Shown here: positions 52,879 to 61,599 of the stretch, in pieces
Layout: each line of letters opens with the position of its first letter
Position numbering within the stretch: the stretch's first letter is position 1
Origin: Mucilaginibacter corticis
Lineage (GTDB): Bacteria > Bacteroidota > Bacteroidia > Sphingobacteriales > Sphingobacteriaceae
Direction: 5' to 3'
NCBI RefSeq assembly: GCF_007558865.1
Contig: NZ_VLPK01000004.1
Span: forward strand, 310,001 to 374,000
Length of the DNA: 64,000 nucleotides
Notes under the pieces: model-generated
What the model was told of the DNA's origin: nothing
The model's database searches: none
The model's input: only the letters and a program-made list of their open reading frames with translations
Made by a program: the position numbers and the translations under genes

Positions 52879-53958
52879 ATGATTAAAAAAACGTTACTCA
52901 TTCTGCTACTTGGCATTGCAATCAGTACTAAAGCCCAAATCAATTATCCAGAACCTGTAGAAAGTGACTACATAGCCAAAGATTTTACTTTCGAAAGCGG
53001 CGAGAAATTGCCCGAGCTACGTATCCATTGCATAACCGTAGGCAAACAACACAAAAATGTCAATGGACAAACCGACAACGCCGTGCTGATCATGCACGGC
53101 ACGACCGGCGATTCAAAAGGATTGATCGGTATAGAACGTTTCTCAAACACACTGTTTAGCCCTGGGGCAGTGCTGGATGCTACCAAATATTATATTGTAT
53201 TTATTGATGGTATTGGCCATGGTAAGTCAAGCAAGCCGAGCGACGGCCTGCATATGAAGTTCCCGAAATATACTTATAACGATATGGTGAAGGCACAATA
53301 CCTGTTGGTTACACAGCATTTAGGTATTAACCATTTGCGTTTGGTAATGGGTACATCAATGGGGGCTATGCATACCTGGGTTTGGGGCTATACCTATCCT
53401 GATTTTATGGATGCGCTTATGCCATTGGCCAGTAACCCGGTAGAAATTGCCGGAAGAAACCGCATGATGCGCAAATTGGCTATTGATATGATAGAAAATG
53501 ACCCGGCCTGGATGGGCGGCGAATATAAAGAACAACCTAAAGAGGGTTTGTTAGGCGCTACGGCAAGTTTGCTGTTTATGGGCAGCAGCTCTTTACAAAT
53601 GCAAAAGGCCGCCCCAACCCGCGAGCAGGAAGATGCCCTGTTGCAAAAAATAGAAGAGCGGTACTATAAATCGTTAGATGCCAACGATGTGATCTACGCT
53701 TTCGACGCGTCGCGGTATTATAACCCGTCGCCATATCTTGAAAAGATCAAGGCACCCCTCTTCGCCATTAATTCGGCTGATGATGTGATAAACCCACCTG
53801 AATTGGGGCTGATAGACAAAGAAATTAAAAGAGTACCTAAGGGTAGGTATATTTTATTGCCGATCACCGATAAAACGTCGGGCCACGGCACACATTCAAA
53901 CCCCACCATCTGGGGCGATTATCTAAAAGAGCTGATGGCGATATCAGAACCAAAATAA
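52879..53958 (+). CDS. Exported alpha/beta hydrolase, homoserine acetyltransferase-like
   Basis: A 359-residue protein with a signal peptide (MIKKTLLILLLGIAISTKAQ). The alpha/beta-hydrolase fold resembles MetX: DNAVLIMHGTTGDSKG, YYIVFIDGIGHGKSSKPSDG, nucleophile Ser160 in MGTSMGAMHTW, acid near 304 in NSADDVINPPE and base near His336 in SGHGTHSNP. True MetX is cytoplasmic, so this exported relative more likely hydrolyses an ester or amide than acetylates homoserine. It stands alone between two terminators. Confidence 0.85.
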   Translation: MIKKTLLILLLGIAISTKAQINYPEPVESDYIAKDFTFESGEKLPELRIHCITVGKQHKNVNGQTDNAVLIMHGTTGDSKGLIGIERFSNTLFSPGAVLDATKYYIVFIDGIGHGKSSKPSDGLHMKFPKYTYNDMVKAQYLLVTQHLGINHLRLVMGTSMGAMHTWVWGYTYPDFMDALMPLASNPVEIAGRNRMMRKLAIDMIENDPAWMGGEYKEQPKEGLLGATASLLFMGSSSLQMQKAAPTREQEDALLQKIEERYYKSLDANDVIYAFDASRYYNPSPYLEKIKAPLFAINSADDVINPPELGLIDKEIKRVPKGRYILLPITDKTSGHGTHSNPTIWGDYLKELMAISEPK

Positions 53959-54000
53959 AAAATCAGCAACTGCGTTTAAATGCAGTTGCTGATTTTTTTT
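53957..54000. terminator. Strong terminator after the hydrolase gene
   Basis: AAATCAGCAACTGC pairs with GCAGTTGCTGATTT around a GTTTAAAT loop, with an A run before and eight T after. It probably works in both directions. Confidence 0.92.
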
Positions 54001-54008
54001 AATCTATC

Positions 54009-54043
54009 TCCAAAAGTTCCCCTTCAGGGGGCGGAGGGGGCTT
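54009..54043. repeat. C/G-rich intergenic repeat word
   Basis: The stretch reads AAAGTTCCCCTTCAGGGG followed by GCGGAGGGGGCTT and touches the end of the YtxH gene. CCCCTTCAGGGG is a small hairpin. Very similar words occur between genes in many Bacteroidota, so this is probably a dispersed repeat. Confidence 0.55.
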
Positions 54044-54428
54044 AAGCTTGCTGAATAGAATCGTTCAGGTCGTCAGCAGCACTTTTTACTTTTGACTTTG
54101 CCTTATTAACATGATCCTGGGCAGCGTCGGCAACATCATCAGCTTTTGATCTGATCTCGTCGCTTACACCATCCCTGTAGTTATACAGGTCATTAACAGC
54201 ATCACTGTATTTTGATTTAACTCGGTCTACCACGTCATTACCATAACCTCTGATATTGTCGCCGGCAGAACGGGCTTTGTCTTTTGCTTTACCAACAAGG
54301 TCATCAGCATACCCGGCTATACTTCCACGGGTTTCTTCGCCGCTGTCCGGTGCAAATAATAAACCTAATACCGCGCCTGCGGCTGCACCTACCAATAGTG
54401 CTGCTATGATTTTTGATTGATCTTTCAT
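54042..54428 (-). CDS. YtxH-domain protein
   Basis: A 128-residue protein with the YtxH signature at the start: a glycine/alanine-rich membrane segment (IIAALLVGAAAGAVLGLLFAPDSGEETRG). The rest is a long amphipathic helix rich in Asp, Lys and Ala (AGDNIRGYGNDVVDRVKSKY, DDVADAAQDHVNKAKSKV), like apolipoprotein/LEA-type stress proteins. YtxH proteins are membrane-associated and often induced by general stress. No operon partner is visible; the cold-shock gene lies 208 bases away on the same strand. Confidence 0.88.
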   Translation of the reverse strand: MKDQSKIIAALLVGAAAGAVLGLLFAPDSGEETRGSIAGYADDLVGKAKDKARSAGDNIRGYGNDVVDRVKSKYSDAVNDLYNYRDGVSDEIRSKADDVADAAQDHVNKAKSKVKSAADDLNDSIQQA

Positions 54429-54571
54429 GTGTTTTTAGTTTTTTGTAGCTATTGTAAACAATACAACAACAGTGCCAAGCTAAAGGTAGTCAACTATTTG
54501 GTGGTAATTAAAGTTTATTTCCTGAAAAACAGACAATTCAAAAGGACAATTAGTTTTAGGCGGATAAGGGC

Positions 54572-54606
54572 AAAAAAAAACATCCGCCCATTGGGCGGAT
54601 GTTTTT
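54572..54606. terminator. Terminator downstream of the cold-shock gene
   Basis: CATCCGCCCA-t-TGGGCGGATG forms a near-perfect stem with AAAAAA before and TTTTT after, so it works in either direction. It is 30 bases beyond the stop of the minus-strand csp gene. Confidence 0.9.
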
Positions 54607-54635
54607 GAATACGTCTTAAAAATGATATATTATAA

Positions 54636-54830
54636 TTAAATAACTTTTACATTTACCGCATTAAGGCCTTTTCTGCCGTTCTCTACTTCGAACTCAACTT
54701 TATCGTTTTCACGGATTTCGTCGATCAGACCTGTTGAATGAACAAATACATCCTGACCACCATTGCTTGGTGTAATAAATCCGAATCCTTTTGTTTCATT
54801 AAAAAATTTTACTGTTCCTTCTTTTTGCAT
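54636..54830 (-). CDS. Cold-shock-domain protein
   Basis: ATG 54830 gives the canonical 64-residue single cold-shock domain starting MQKEGTVKFFNETKGFGFI. RNP1 is KGFGFI (14-19) and RNP2 is VFVHST (28-33). A farther upstream start is open but would add a sequence no CspA member carries. These proteins bind single-stranded RNA and DNA and act as RNA chaperones. A 95-base spacer separates it from the upstream lysA gene and may hold the long 5' leader typical of csp genes. Confidence 0.96.
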   Translation of the reverse strand: MQKEGTVKFFNETKGFGFITPSNGGQDVFVHSTGLIDEIRENDKVEFEVENGRKGLNAVNVKVI

Positions 54831-54925
54831 TATTTTATTTATTAAAGCGCGCAAGGTACACATAATAATCTGTAACAAGTGCAATGTCAGCGTAATTATA
54901 ATTGCGCCGGCTGTAAATGCGGGCT

Positions 54926-56086
54926 TTAAACCTCTGAATATACGCTTGGCGCCCTGTCACGCAAATTATAGCCTGATGCCATAACTTCGCCGTAAGCACC
55001 CGCTGTACGTACCGCTATCAGGTCACCACGGAATGATTCAGGCAGTTCAACATCCTTACGAAAACAATCGGTACTCTCACATATCGGTCCAACTACATCA
55101 TAATGAGTGGCGCTTTCACTTTCTGACTTCCTGCTTAAATTTTCAATTTCATGATAGGCCTGGTACAGCATGGGGCGCATCAGTTCGGTCATGCCTGCAT
55201 CCAATACCAGGAAGTTTTTTTTCTGCCCGTTTTTAACGTACAATACCCTTGATATGAGCGAAGCGCTTTGGGCAACCAACGCGCGGCCCAGTTCGAAGTG
55301 TACTTCCTGGCCAGGTTTTACATTTAAAAAGTCTTTAAAAACTTTAAAGTAGCTTTCAAAATCACTAATTGTATTAGTGTCCGGATTATAATAGTCGACA
55401 CCTAAACCACCGCCGGTATTCAGAACTTTTACCTGCAGGCCATGATCTTCAAACCAGGTTTGTATTTCATTTACGCGGATACAAAGGCTTTTGTAAACCT
55501 CCATATCTGTTATCTGTGAGCCTATGTGGAAATGGATGCCTAAGAATTGCAGGTTTGGGCATGAGCGCAATGCTTCAACTACATCATTTAACTGCCAGGT
55601 GTTAATGCCGAATTTATTCTCATCCAGTCCGGTAGTTATAAAATGGTGGGTATGCGCGTCAACATTCGGGTTAATACGGATGGCTATGCCCGCTGTTTTA
55701 TTTTTGGCTTTAGCCAGATCGTTAATAATATGCAGTTCCTGAACTGATTCAACATTAAAGCAAAAGATATCGGCATCAAGCCCCAAATTTATTTCCCTGT
55801 CTGATTTACCAACACCGGCAAATACCACTTTAGTTTTGCTGAAACCATGTTCTATAGCTGCTTTTACTTCGCCTCCGCTTACACAATCGGCGCCAAAACC
55901 AAACGATTGGATCATCTCTAACACTTTAGGGTTAAAGTTAGCCTTCATAGCATAATGCACATGAAAGCCATATTTTGCCGAAGCATTATGACAAGCCTCT
56001 AAAGTTTGGCGAAGCACCCCCATATCATAGTAATAAAAAGGGGTGTCTACAGATTGAAAACGGTTTATAGTATCTGGATTAAACAT
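54926..56086 (-). CDS. lysA: Diaminopimelate decarboxylase
   Basis: A 386-residue PLP enzyme of the fold-type III (alanine-racemase-like) group that makes L-lysine from meso-diaminopimelate. The PLP lysine is Lys48 in HVHYAMKANFNP. HFHIGSQI, LNTGGGLGVDY and ELGRALVAQSASLISRV are family motifs, and the C-terminal GPICESTDCF and GAYGEVMASGYN contribute to the active site across the dimer. It lies 70 bases downstream of lysC on the same strand, so the two probably form a lysine operon. Confidence 0.96.
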   Translation of the reverse strand: MFNPDTINRFQSVDTPFYYYDMGVLRQTLEACHNASAKYGFHVHYAMKANFNPKVLEMIQSFGFGADCVSGGEVKAAIEHGFSKTKVVFAGVGKSDREINLGLDADIFCFNVESVQELHIINDLAKAKNKTAGIAIRINPNVDAHTHHFITTGLDENKFGINTWQLNDVVEALRSCPNLQFLGIHFHIGSQITDMEVYKSLCIRVNEIQTWFEDHGLQVKVLNTGGGLGVDYYNPDTNTISDFESYFKVFKDFLNVKPGQEVHFELGRALVAQSASLISRVLYVKNGQKKNFLVLDAGMTELMRPMLYQAYHEIENLSRKSESESATHYDVVGPICESTDCFRKDVELPESFRGDLIAVRTAGAYGEVMASGYNLRDRAPSVYSEV

Positions 56087-56126
56087 TGTGTAAAGTCAAA
56101 AATCAAAAGTAAAAAGTCAAAATCTA

Positions 56127-56144
56127 TCCCGATAACTATCGGGA
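56127..56144. repeat. 18-bp near-palindrome between lysC and lysA
   Basis: TCCCGATA (56127-56134) and TATCGGGA (56137-56144) are separated by AC. The word is of the type found repeatedly in Sphingobacteriaceae intergenic DNA. It lies in the 70-base gap between two lysine genes and could also reduce readthrough. Confidence 0.6.
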
Positions 56145-56156
56145 CGGGATCTGATA

Positions 56157-57467
56157 TTAAAATAATCTGCTGTGTAAACTTCTTAAAGCTTCTACCTTAT
56201 CTTCTGTTTTAACAAGTACAGACAGGTTATGGTTACTGCCGCCATACGATATCATACGCAACGGCAAATGTTTCAAGGCCTCTAAAACGCGCGAACCGAA
56301 TCCATGCTTATCCGCGGCAAAATCGCCTACCACACAAATAATGGTATGATCGGCATCCACCTCAACATCGCCAAAGGCTTTAAGTTCGCCCAGTATTTCA
56401 GCTAAGTGGGTTGTGTCATCAATAGTTAAGGATACTGCCACCTCTGATGTGGTGATCATATCTATCGACGTTTTATAACGTTCAAATACCTCAAACACAC
56501 GGCGTAAAAAGCCATAGGCCAACAGCATGCGGCTTGAGTTTATTTTTACGGCAGTGATACCATCTTTAGCGGCTATGGATTTGATCTGGTTCTTTTCGCT
56601 GTCATTGGTGATCAGCGTGCCTTTGGCCTGCGGATCCATGGTGTTAAGCAGGCGTACTGGTATTTTATATTTCTGTGCCGGGAATACGCTTTGCGGATGC
56701 AGGATCTTAGCACCAAAATAGGCCAACTCTGCTGCTTCATCAAATGAGAGTTGCGCAATTGGTTTGGTACCCTGAACGATTCTTGGGTCGTTATTGTGCA
56801 TCCCGTCGATATCTGTCCAGATCTGCACTTCTTCGCTGCGGATACCGGCACCAATTAATGACGCGGTATAATCGCTGCCACCACGACGCAAGTTGTCAAT
56901 TTCGCCGAAGGCGTTGCGGCAAATGTATCCTTGGGTAATGAATAAATTATTATCAGGAGATTTTTCAAGCAAAGGGATAAGGTGCGATGTAATGTAATCT
57001 ACTACCGGTTCATTATCCTCGTCGGTTTTCATAAAATCCAAAGCGGGTAGTAAAACAGATGGCACACCAATCTCTTTTAAATACACATGGTATAGCGTGG
57101 TCGATAATAGTTCGCCCTGCGCCAGTATGATCTTTTCTTCAACGGGTGTAAACAGATCGTTGGCTATACTACTTAATAATGAAAAATGGTAATCAATAAC
57201 TTCTTTACCTTGTTCTAAAAATTCAGGCTTGGCAAATAAGTCCTTTATAAAGATTTCGTATTTGGCTTTTAAAGCGCTGATCAGCGAAGCGGCTTTAGTT
57301 TTATCTCCGACTAAGTAGGCTTGTCCAATTTCAACTAAACTGTTTGTTGTGCCCGATACGGCGGATAACACAACGACCTGCCTTTCTGAAGCATCAATAA
57401 TGTCCAGCAAATTCTTCATTCGCTCCGGACTTCCTACTGACGTTCCGCCAAATTTTAAGACTTTCAT
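56157..57467 (-). CDS. lysC: Aspartate kinase (monofunctional)
   Basis: A 436-residue kinase that starts the aspartate pathway to lysine, threonine and methionine. KFGGTSVGSPERMKNLL is at the N-terminus. Aspartate/ATP-site motifs include FITQGYICRN, GRGGSDYTA-like LRRGGSDYTASLIGAG, and EVQIWTDIDGMHNNDPRI. The last 150 residues hold tandem ACT domains (FLRRVFEVFERYKTSIDMITTSE and later ICVVGDFA), through which lysine or threonine inhibits. No fused homoserine dehydrogenase is present. lysA follows on the same strand. Confidence 0.95.
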   Translation of the reverse strand: MKVLKFGGTSVGSPERMKNLLDIIDASERQVVVLSAVSGTTNSLVEIGQAYLVGDKTKAASLISALKAKYEIFIKDLFAKPEFLEQGKEVIDYHFSLLSSIANDLFTPVEEKIILAQGELLSTTLYHVYLKEIGVPSVLLPALDFMKTDEDNEPVVDYITSHLIPLLEKSPDNNLFITQGYICRNAFGEIDNLRRGGSDYTASLIGAGIRSEEVQIWTDIDGMHNNDPRIVQGTKPIAQLSFDEAAELAYFGAKILHPQSVFPAQKYKIPVRLLNTMDPQAKGTLITNDSEKNQIKSIAAKDGITAVKINSSRMLLAYGFLRRVFEVFERYKTSIDMITTSEVAVSLTIDDTTHLAEILGELKAFGDVEVDADHTIICVVGDFAADKHGFGSRVLEALKHLPLRMISYGGSNHNLSVLVKTEDKVEALRSLHSRLF

Positions 57468-57786
57468 TTTTGTTTATGTTTACACAATTGATCGATACGC
57501 TTGTATCAAAGATTGAGGCGCTAAAAATAGGGTTTTAGGCCCTATTTATTACATACAAAAATGACAAAAAATTAAATGACTTAAGAAGTTGTTATCGCAA
57601 TGATATACTGGTTGAAAATCTAAAAATGCTTTGAGTTATGTTCAGTGTCCTAAAATAGCATTAAATTAAAATGTGACTATTAAACAGGTCAAAAAATGAC
57701 GTATTGGTATGTTTTTCGTAATATTTCTGTTATTAAGTTGCTTGCAAGGAAAATATTATTTTACTTTACCTCAGGTTATTTTAATA

Positions 57787-57852
57787 GGGGTATTAAATAG
57801 CTATAAACGAGCCGCTTGTTTTTTACAAGCGGCTTACTTTTTTTAATACCCC
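57787..57852 (+). terminator. Orphan two-tier terminator-like hairpin
   Basis: An inner 10-bp stem (AGCCGCTTGT 57810-57819 with ACAAGCGGCT 57825-57834) is followed by seven T at 57838-57844 on the plus strand. An outer perfect 11-bp pair, GGGGTATTAAA (57787-57797) and TTTAATACCCC (57842-57852), encloses it. No plus-strand gene lies upstream in the 398-base gap 57468-57865. The minus-strand DUF892 gene ends 14 bases away and could use the hairpin, but the T tract faces the other way. Confidence 0.6.
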
Positions 57853-57865
57853 GTACAAATCCTTC

Positions 57866-58372
57866 TTAATCAGCTTTGATGTATTCTTTTGCTATCAGTA
57901 TAAAAAGCTCATCATTATCTATACATTCATCAAAACATTCGCGTAATAGTTGTTCAATATGGTCGTAATTAAGCTGGCGTGCAACCACTTTTAACAGGCT
58001 GTAGCATGCTATGTTGATATGCTCAAGCATTTGCATATATAAGATCAGGTCCATATCATTTAAGATATTGATCTCATGCTTTTCGTCTAAACAAAATTCG
58101 TCTTTGATAATTGCCTTTAAAGGGTTGCAATTTTTGTCAGATGGTATTTCGCCTATTATTTTATAGATCTTATCCATTCGGATAATCTGCTTCTTTACAT
58201 CTTCCCAAAATTCATTCATCCCAAGTTTTAAGCCTTTAAAAGATGCTATATCTATCAGGTTTGCCATTTTTTTATCAAGGTAGCACTTGGCAAAATATAT
58301 GCGATTCAAATTATGTACAAATACCTTGTATTGTAATTTCGGATCTAAAGGCTCGGGTTTGCTTATTTTCAT
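57866..58372 (-). CDS. DUF892 (YciE/YciF-like) ferritin-fold protein with altered metal residues
   Basis: A 168-residue all-helical protein matching the DUF892 ferritin-like family: HNLNRIYFAKCYLDKKMANL, CNPLKAIIKDE, LYMQMLEHINIACYSLLKVVARQL and CFDECIDNDELFILIAKEYI. Family members bind metal through Glu and His on four helices. Here the first helix has Lys where Glu is expected (YFAKCYL versus AE), the usual His-x-x-Glu-Thr is FWEDV, and the LEHINIA helix lacks the second Glu. Only some ligands remain. It is probably a stress protein. It is divergent from the Smr gene. Confidence 0.75.
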   Translation of the reverse strand: MKISKPEPLDPKLQYKVFVHNLNRIYFAKCYLDKKMANLIDIASFKGLKLGMNEFWEDVKKQIIRMDKIYKIIGEIPSDKNCNPLKAIIKDEFCLDEKHEINILNDMDLILYMQMLEHINIACYSLLKVVARQLNYDHIEQLLRECFDECIDNDELFILIAKEYIKAD

Positions 58373-58474
58373 GATATTGAAGTTTTAAATACGTTTAAAA
58401 CAATAATAGTACAACAACAATTTAAACACATATTGTTTGCCGCAATGGCAATATATAAGGTAGCTTTGCACACT

Positions 58475-59419
58475 ATGAAATATAAATTAGGCGACTTTGT
58501 ACGGTTTGTTGACGAGAAGATGGAGGGTTTTATAACCCGCATTATTGATGAAGATATGATAGGGGTAACCGGGGAAGATGATTTTGAGATCCCTGTGCTT
58601 GCCGCTAAAGTAACCCTTGTACATGGCTACAAGCCTGCCGGATCTGAAACTACGGCCGCAGTTGCCGAGCCACAATTACTACAAGGTGAATTTAAAAACA
58701 AAGGGGTTTATTTAGGTGTGCTTACCGATGCGAAAGCAAATTCGGTTGTACATTTTAATTTGATCAATGATACTTCATTTCAATTACTGGCCACTTTAGC
58801 TACAGAAAAGCAAACCTTTAAAGGAGAATATGCCGGGATTGTAGCGCCCGGCTCGGCCACTAAAATATATTCGGCCCAACTGGCTGATCTGCAATTATGG
58901 CCTAAATTTTTGATAAACATATTATATTATACCACGCAGAACTTTGCAGTACCTGCGCCGCTATCAATTACTGAAAAGTTTAAGGCTAAAGATTTTGCCG
59001 GCAGTAAAAAGAACTTGCCCGTGCTTAACCAACCGGGATGGCTGATACAATTGGATGAACCGGATTTTGTAATAGATGTCCAGCAACTAAAAGAAAGCTT
59101 TTTTAAACCCGCTGAAGAAAAAGTGACCGTTGAAAAACCTAACAGGGAGGTGGACCTGCATATTGAGAAGCTGCGAGACGATTACCAGTTTTTAAGCAGC
59201 GCAGAGATCCAAAAAATACAGCTTGCACATTTTAATAAAGCGCTCGACTCGGCAATTGTGCACCAACTGCATGATGTTGTTTTTATCCACGGCGCAGGCA
59301 ATGGTATTTTACGGCACGAAATTCATAAAGCCCTGAGCAAGCACCCCAAAGTACAAACGTTTATGGATGCCCTTAAAGAAAAGTTTGGTTACGGCGCTAC
59401 CCGTGTGGTATTGAAATAA
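58475..59419 (+). CDS. DUF2027 plus Smr-domain protein
   Basis: ATG 58475 gives 314 residues starting MKYKLGDFVRFVDEKMEGFI, a DUF2027-type opening conserved in Bacteroidota; the upstream in-frame ATG would add an unlikely 14 residues. The C-terminal 85 residues are an Smr domain: VDLHIEKLR at its start, then VVFIHGAGNGILRHEIHKAL and GYGATRVVLK. Smr domains cut or bind nucleic acids; the free-standing form is related to the C-terminus of MutS2 and acts on mRNA at stalled ribosomes in some bacteria. The DxH and HGxGxG-type motifs (DLH, HGAGNG) are both intact. Confidence 0.9.
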   Translation: MKYKLGDFVRFVDEKMEGFITRIIDEDMIGVTGEDDFEIPVLAAKVTLVHGYKPAGSETTAAVAEPQLLQGEFKNKGVYLGVLTDAKANSVVHFNLINDTSFQLLATLATEKQTFKGEYAGIVAPGSATKIYSAQLADLQLWPKFLINILYYTTQNFAVPAPLSITEKFKAKDFAGSKKNLPVLNQPGWLIQLDEPDFVIDVQQLKESFFKPAEEKVTVEKPNREVDLHIEKLRDDYQFLSSAEIQKIQLAHFNKALDSAIVHQLHDVVFIHGAGNGILRHEIHKALSKHPKVQTFMDALKEKFGYGATRVVLK

Positions 59420-59504
59420 ACTGAATTTTAGGTGATGCAGGGATAGTTAAGGACAGTTGGGTTTAATTAATGTAATACTTTGCAAATGCCAATCGTAATT
59501 AAAT

Positions 59505-60296
59505 ATGCCAAACAATCAAAGAAGAGTGTTTATTAAAAACATAGCGCTTTTAAGTGTTGCGAGTAGTGTGTTTACATCCGAAAAATTAATAGCTGCCGGT
59601 GAACCTACTAATCAAAACCAATCAAAATCTAAAGAACGCGACCTGGTTTTTTTATTCCAGGGTGATTCCATCACCGATGGAAACCGTACCCGTAATGATG
59701 ATCTGAATAATAACACCGGCCACGGTTATGTGTTTAGTATTGCCAGCAGGGTAGGTGCTGATTTTCCGGACAGGAACCTTAAATTCATTAACAGGGGCAA
59801 TTCGGGCAGTGATATTAATGGGATGTCTGACCGCTGGCAGCATGATACATTGGAAAATAAACCTGATGTGTTGAGCATAATGATCGGTATTAACGACAGC
59901 AACTATTACCTGCATGCCAAAAAGGAATCAAACTCTGTACAGGCATACGAAGCAACTTACCGTAGTATCCTTGACCAGGTAAAAGCAAGCAACCCGGATA
60001 TTGTGCTGGTATTATGTGAATCTTTCACTTTACCATATACGTATACAAAAGAGCAACAAACACCACTACAAGCAGATGTAATGTTAAGGCAGGATGTAGT
60101 GAAAAAGCTTGCCGTGGATTATAACGCCATATTCGTCCCTTTCCAGGATGTATTTAACAAAGCATTAGAACGCGCGCCTGAGAAATACTGGATCTGGGAT
60201 AACGTGCACCCTACGGTAGCCGGTCATGAATTACTGGCAAGAGAATGGCTAAAGTGCGTAAGCAAAAAGCTTAAATTCTTAAAAAAAGAAGTTTAA
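59505..60296 (+). CDS. Exported SGNH/GDSL hydrolase
   Basis: A 263-residue esterase-type protein. The N-terminus NNQRRVFIKNIALLSVASSV looks like a twin-arginine signal. The four SGNH blocks are all seen: GDSITDG with nucleophile Ser55, Gly in NRGNSGSDI, Asn in IMIGINDSNYY, and Asp/His in DNVHPTVAGHE. It is similar to bacterial rhamnogalacturonan acetylesterases and other carbohydrate deacetylases. It sits alone, 85 bases from the Smr gene, near other carbohydrate genes but without an obvious partner. The substrate is not predictable. Confidence 0.9.
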   Translation: MPNNQRRVFIKNIALLSVASSVFTSEKLIAAGEPTNQNQSKSKERDLVFLFQGDSITDGNRTRNDDLNNNTGHGYVFSIASRVGADFPDRNLKFINRGNSGSDINGMSDRWQHDTLENKPDVLSIMIGINDSNYYLHAKKESNSVQAYEATYRSILDQVKASNPDIVLVLCESFTLPYTYTKEQQTPLQADVMLRQDVVKKLAVDYNAIFVPFQDVFNKALERAPEKYWIWDNVHPTVAGHELLAREWLKCVSKKLKFLKKEV

Positions 60297-60330
60297 TTGC
60301 GTATCAGCAAGATTGCAAAAAAGCAATAAA

Positions 60331-61353
60331 TTAACGTGCAACCAACTCGGTTTTATAATAACTGGTGTCGGCAAACTGCTCAAATAGCAAGTCAATAATC
60401 TGTTGGGTATTGTCCGGGTAATTTACTTTGATCACTTGCCCGTTTTTTAGCCAATCCAGTATTTTTTCGTCATGCTTGGGTTTAAGGCTTTTAATAACGG
60501 GTACGCCCATTTCCTTTAACATCGCCGCGTTTAACTGCTGCTCGTACTGGTTTTTCATGGGTATCACCATCAGTTTCTTTTTCAGGAACAACGCTTCGGC
60601 TGGAGTTTCAAAGCCGCCACCACAAAGCACGCCTGCGCTTTGCGCCATACTTTTAACAAAGGCTTTATTGTCAATAGGCTGGATAGAAACGTTTTTGTGT
60701 GTAAAAACTTTCTTGTTATGCTTTGAAAAAACGTCCCATTGTATATCCTTAAATTCTGATAGGCGGCTTATCAATCGTTTATCATCATAAGCAGGCAGGT
60801 AAACGGTATAGTGCTCTTTGTTTGAAATTTCCTGCTCGCGCACCTGTTGGCGTATAACCGGGGTGTATATGTTTTTATCGATTGATTTGAAGTGAAAGCC
60901 AAACTGCGCGGTAACAGGCGCGTAGTTTTTTAATATTAGGCGGCCTATCATGTCGGTATCATCAGGTAGGGGCGCTTTGTCATGAAGTACTGCTGCCTGG
61001 TGGCTTAGCCCAATGCAGGGTTTGTTTTTTACATAGCAGGCCCAGGCAGACACCGGCTCAAAATCATTAATTACCAGGTCATATTTATCTATCGGCAGTG
61101 AATTAATTTCTTTAATGAATTTACGGAACCGCGATTTTAAAAATGATCGCCACAAATCAACACCACCTGCTTTACCGAATATAAAACCGAAGCCATGAAG
61201 TTTATATTTTATAGGAAATGGTAAGTTAAGATCGCCCTGTGTGCCGCTAACCAATACGTCAACATCGCCCATTTTTTTAAGCAGCGGTACTATATCCATC
61301 GACCGGCTTAAATGCCCGTTCCCTGTTCCTTGTATAGCGTATAAAATCCTCAT
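60331..61353 (-). CDS. GT-B glycosyltransferase, MurG/MJ1255-like
   Basis: A 340-residue cytoplasmic glycosyltransferase. The N-terminal Rossmann domain begins MRILYAIQGTGNGHLSRSM, typical of GT28-like enzymes. YDLVINDFEPVSAWACY and GLSHQAAVLHD follow. The C-terminal donor-binding half has SAGVLCGGGFETPAEALFLKKKLMVIP, in which GGGFET and AEAL contact the nucleotide sugar. Acceptor and donor are unknown; lipid or surface glycan synthesis is likely. The protein gene is divergent from the acyltransferase at 61600. Confidence 0.85.
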   Translation of the reverse strand: MRILYAIQGTGNGHLSRSMDIVPLLKKMGDVDVLVSGTQGDLNLPFPIKYKLHGFGFIFGKAGGVDLWRSFLKSRFRKFIKEINSLPIDKYDLVINDFEPVSAWACYVKNKPCIGLSHQAAVLHDKAPLPDDTDMIGRLILKNYAPVTAQFGFHFKSIDKNIYTPVIRQQVREQEISNKEHYTVYLPAYDDKRLISRLSEFKDIQWDVFSKHNKKVFTHKNVSIQPIDNKAFVKSMAQSAGVLCGGGFETPAEALFLKKKLMVIPMKNQYEQQLNAAMLKEMGVPVIKSLKPKHDEKILDWLKNGQVIKVNYPDNTQQIIDLLFEQFADTSYYKTELVAR

Positions 61354-61393
61354 GGTTATAGAAGTTGTTAAAATAGAAATGGTTTTAAATAAA

Positions 61394-61418
61394 TAAAGAG
61401 AGCTTCAGGCTCTCTTTA
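61394..61418. other. 10-bp hairpin in a divergent spacer
   Basis: TAAAGAGAGC (61394-61403) pairs perfectly with GCTCTCTTTA (61409-61418) around a 5-base loop. It lies upstream of both the glycosyltransferase and the acyltransferase genes, so it cannot be an ordinary terminator for either. It may be in the 5' leader of the minus-strand transcript. Confidence 0.5.
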
Positions 61419-61599
61419 CTATTAACTGATCTTATTAGTTCAATGAAAAAAGAACGATTGGTTAGTACATCAAATGAATAATGCGACAAAAGTAAAGTCC
61501 TGATGTTAAGGCTTAATTAAATTTGTGTTAGTTGTACTTACATTTAATTTAACGCTGTTTTAGCAGAAATATAGTACTTTTAACAGACCGATTTTATTA

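Noticed and set aside
52879..53958. MetX-like protein as a methionine-biosynthesis gene and part of the sulfur system
   Set aside because: It has a clear signal peptide and no sulfur-metabolism neighbour, whereas homoserine acetyltransferase works in the cytoplasm; its Met content is also normal.
54455..54480. Another poly-Cys leader on the minus strand
   Set aside because: TGTTGTTGT occurs, but there is no ORF with a start and stop that puts the Cys codons at its end, and it lies in front of a YtxH gene with no sulfur link.
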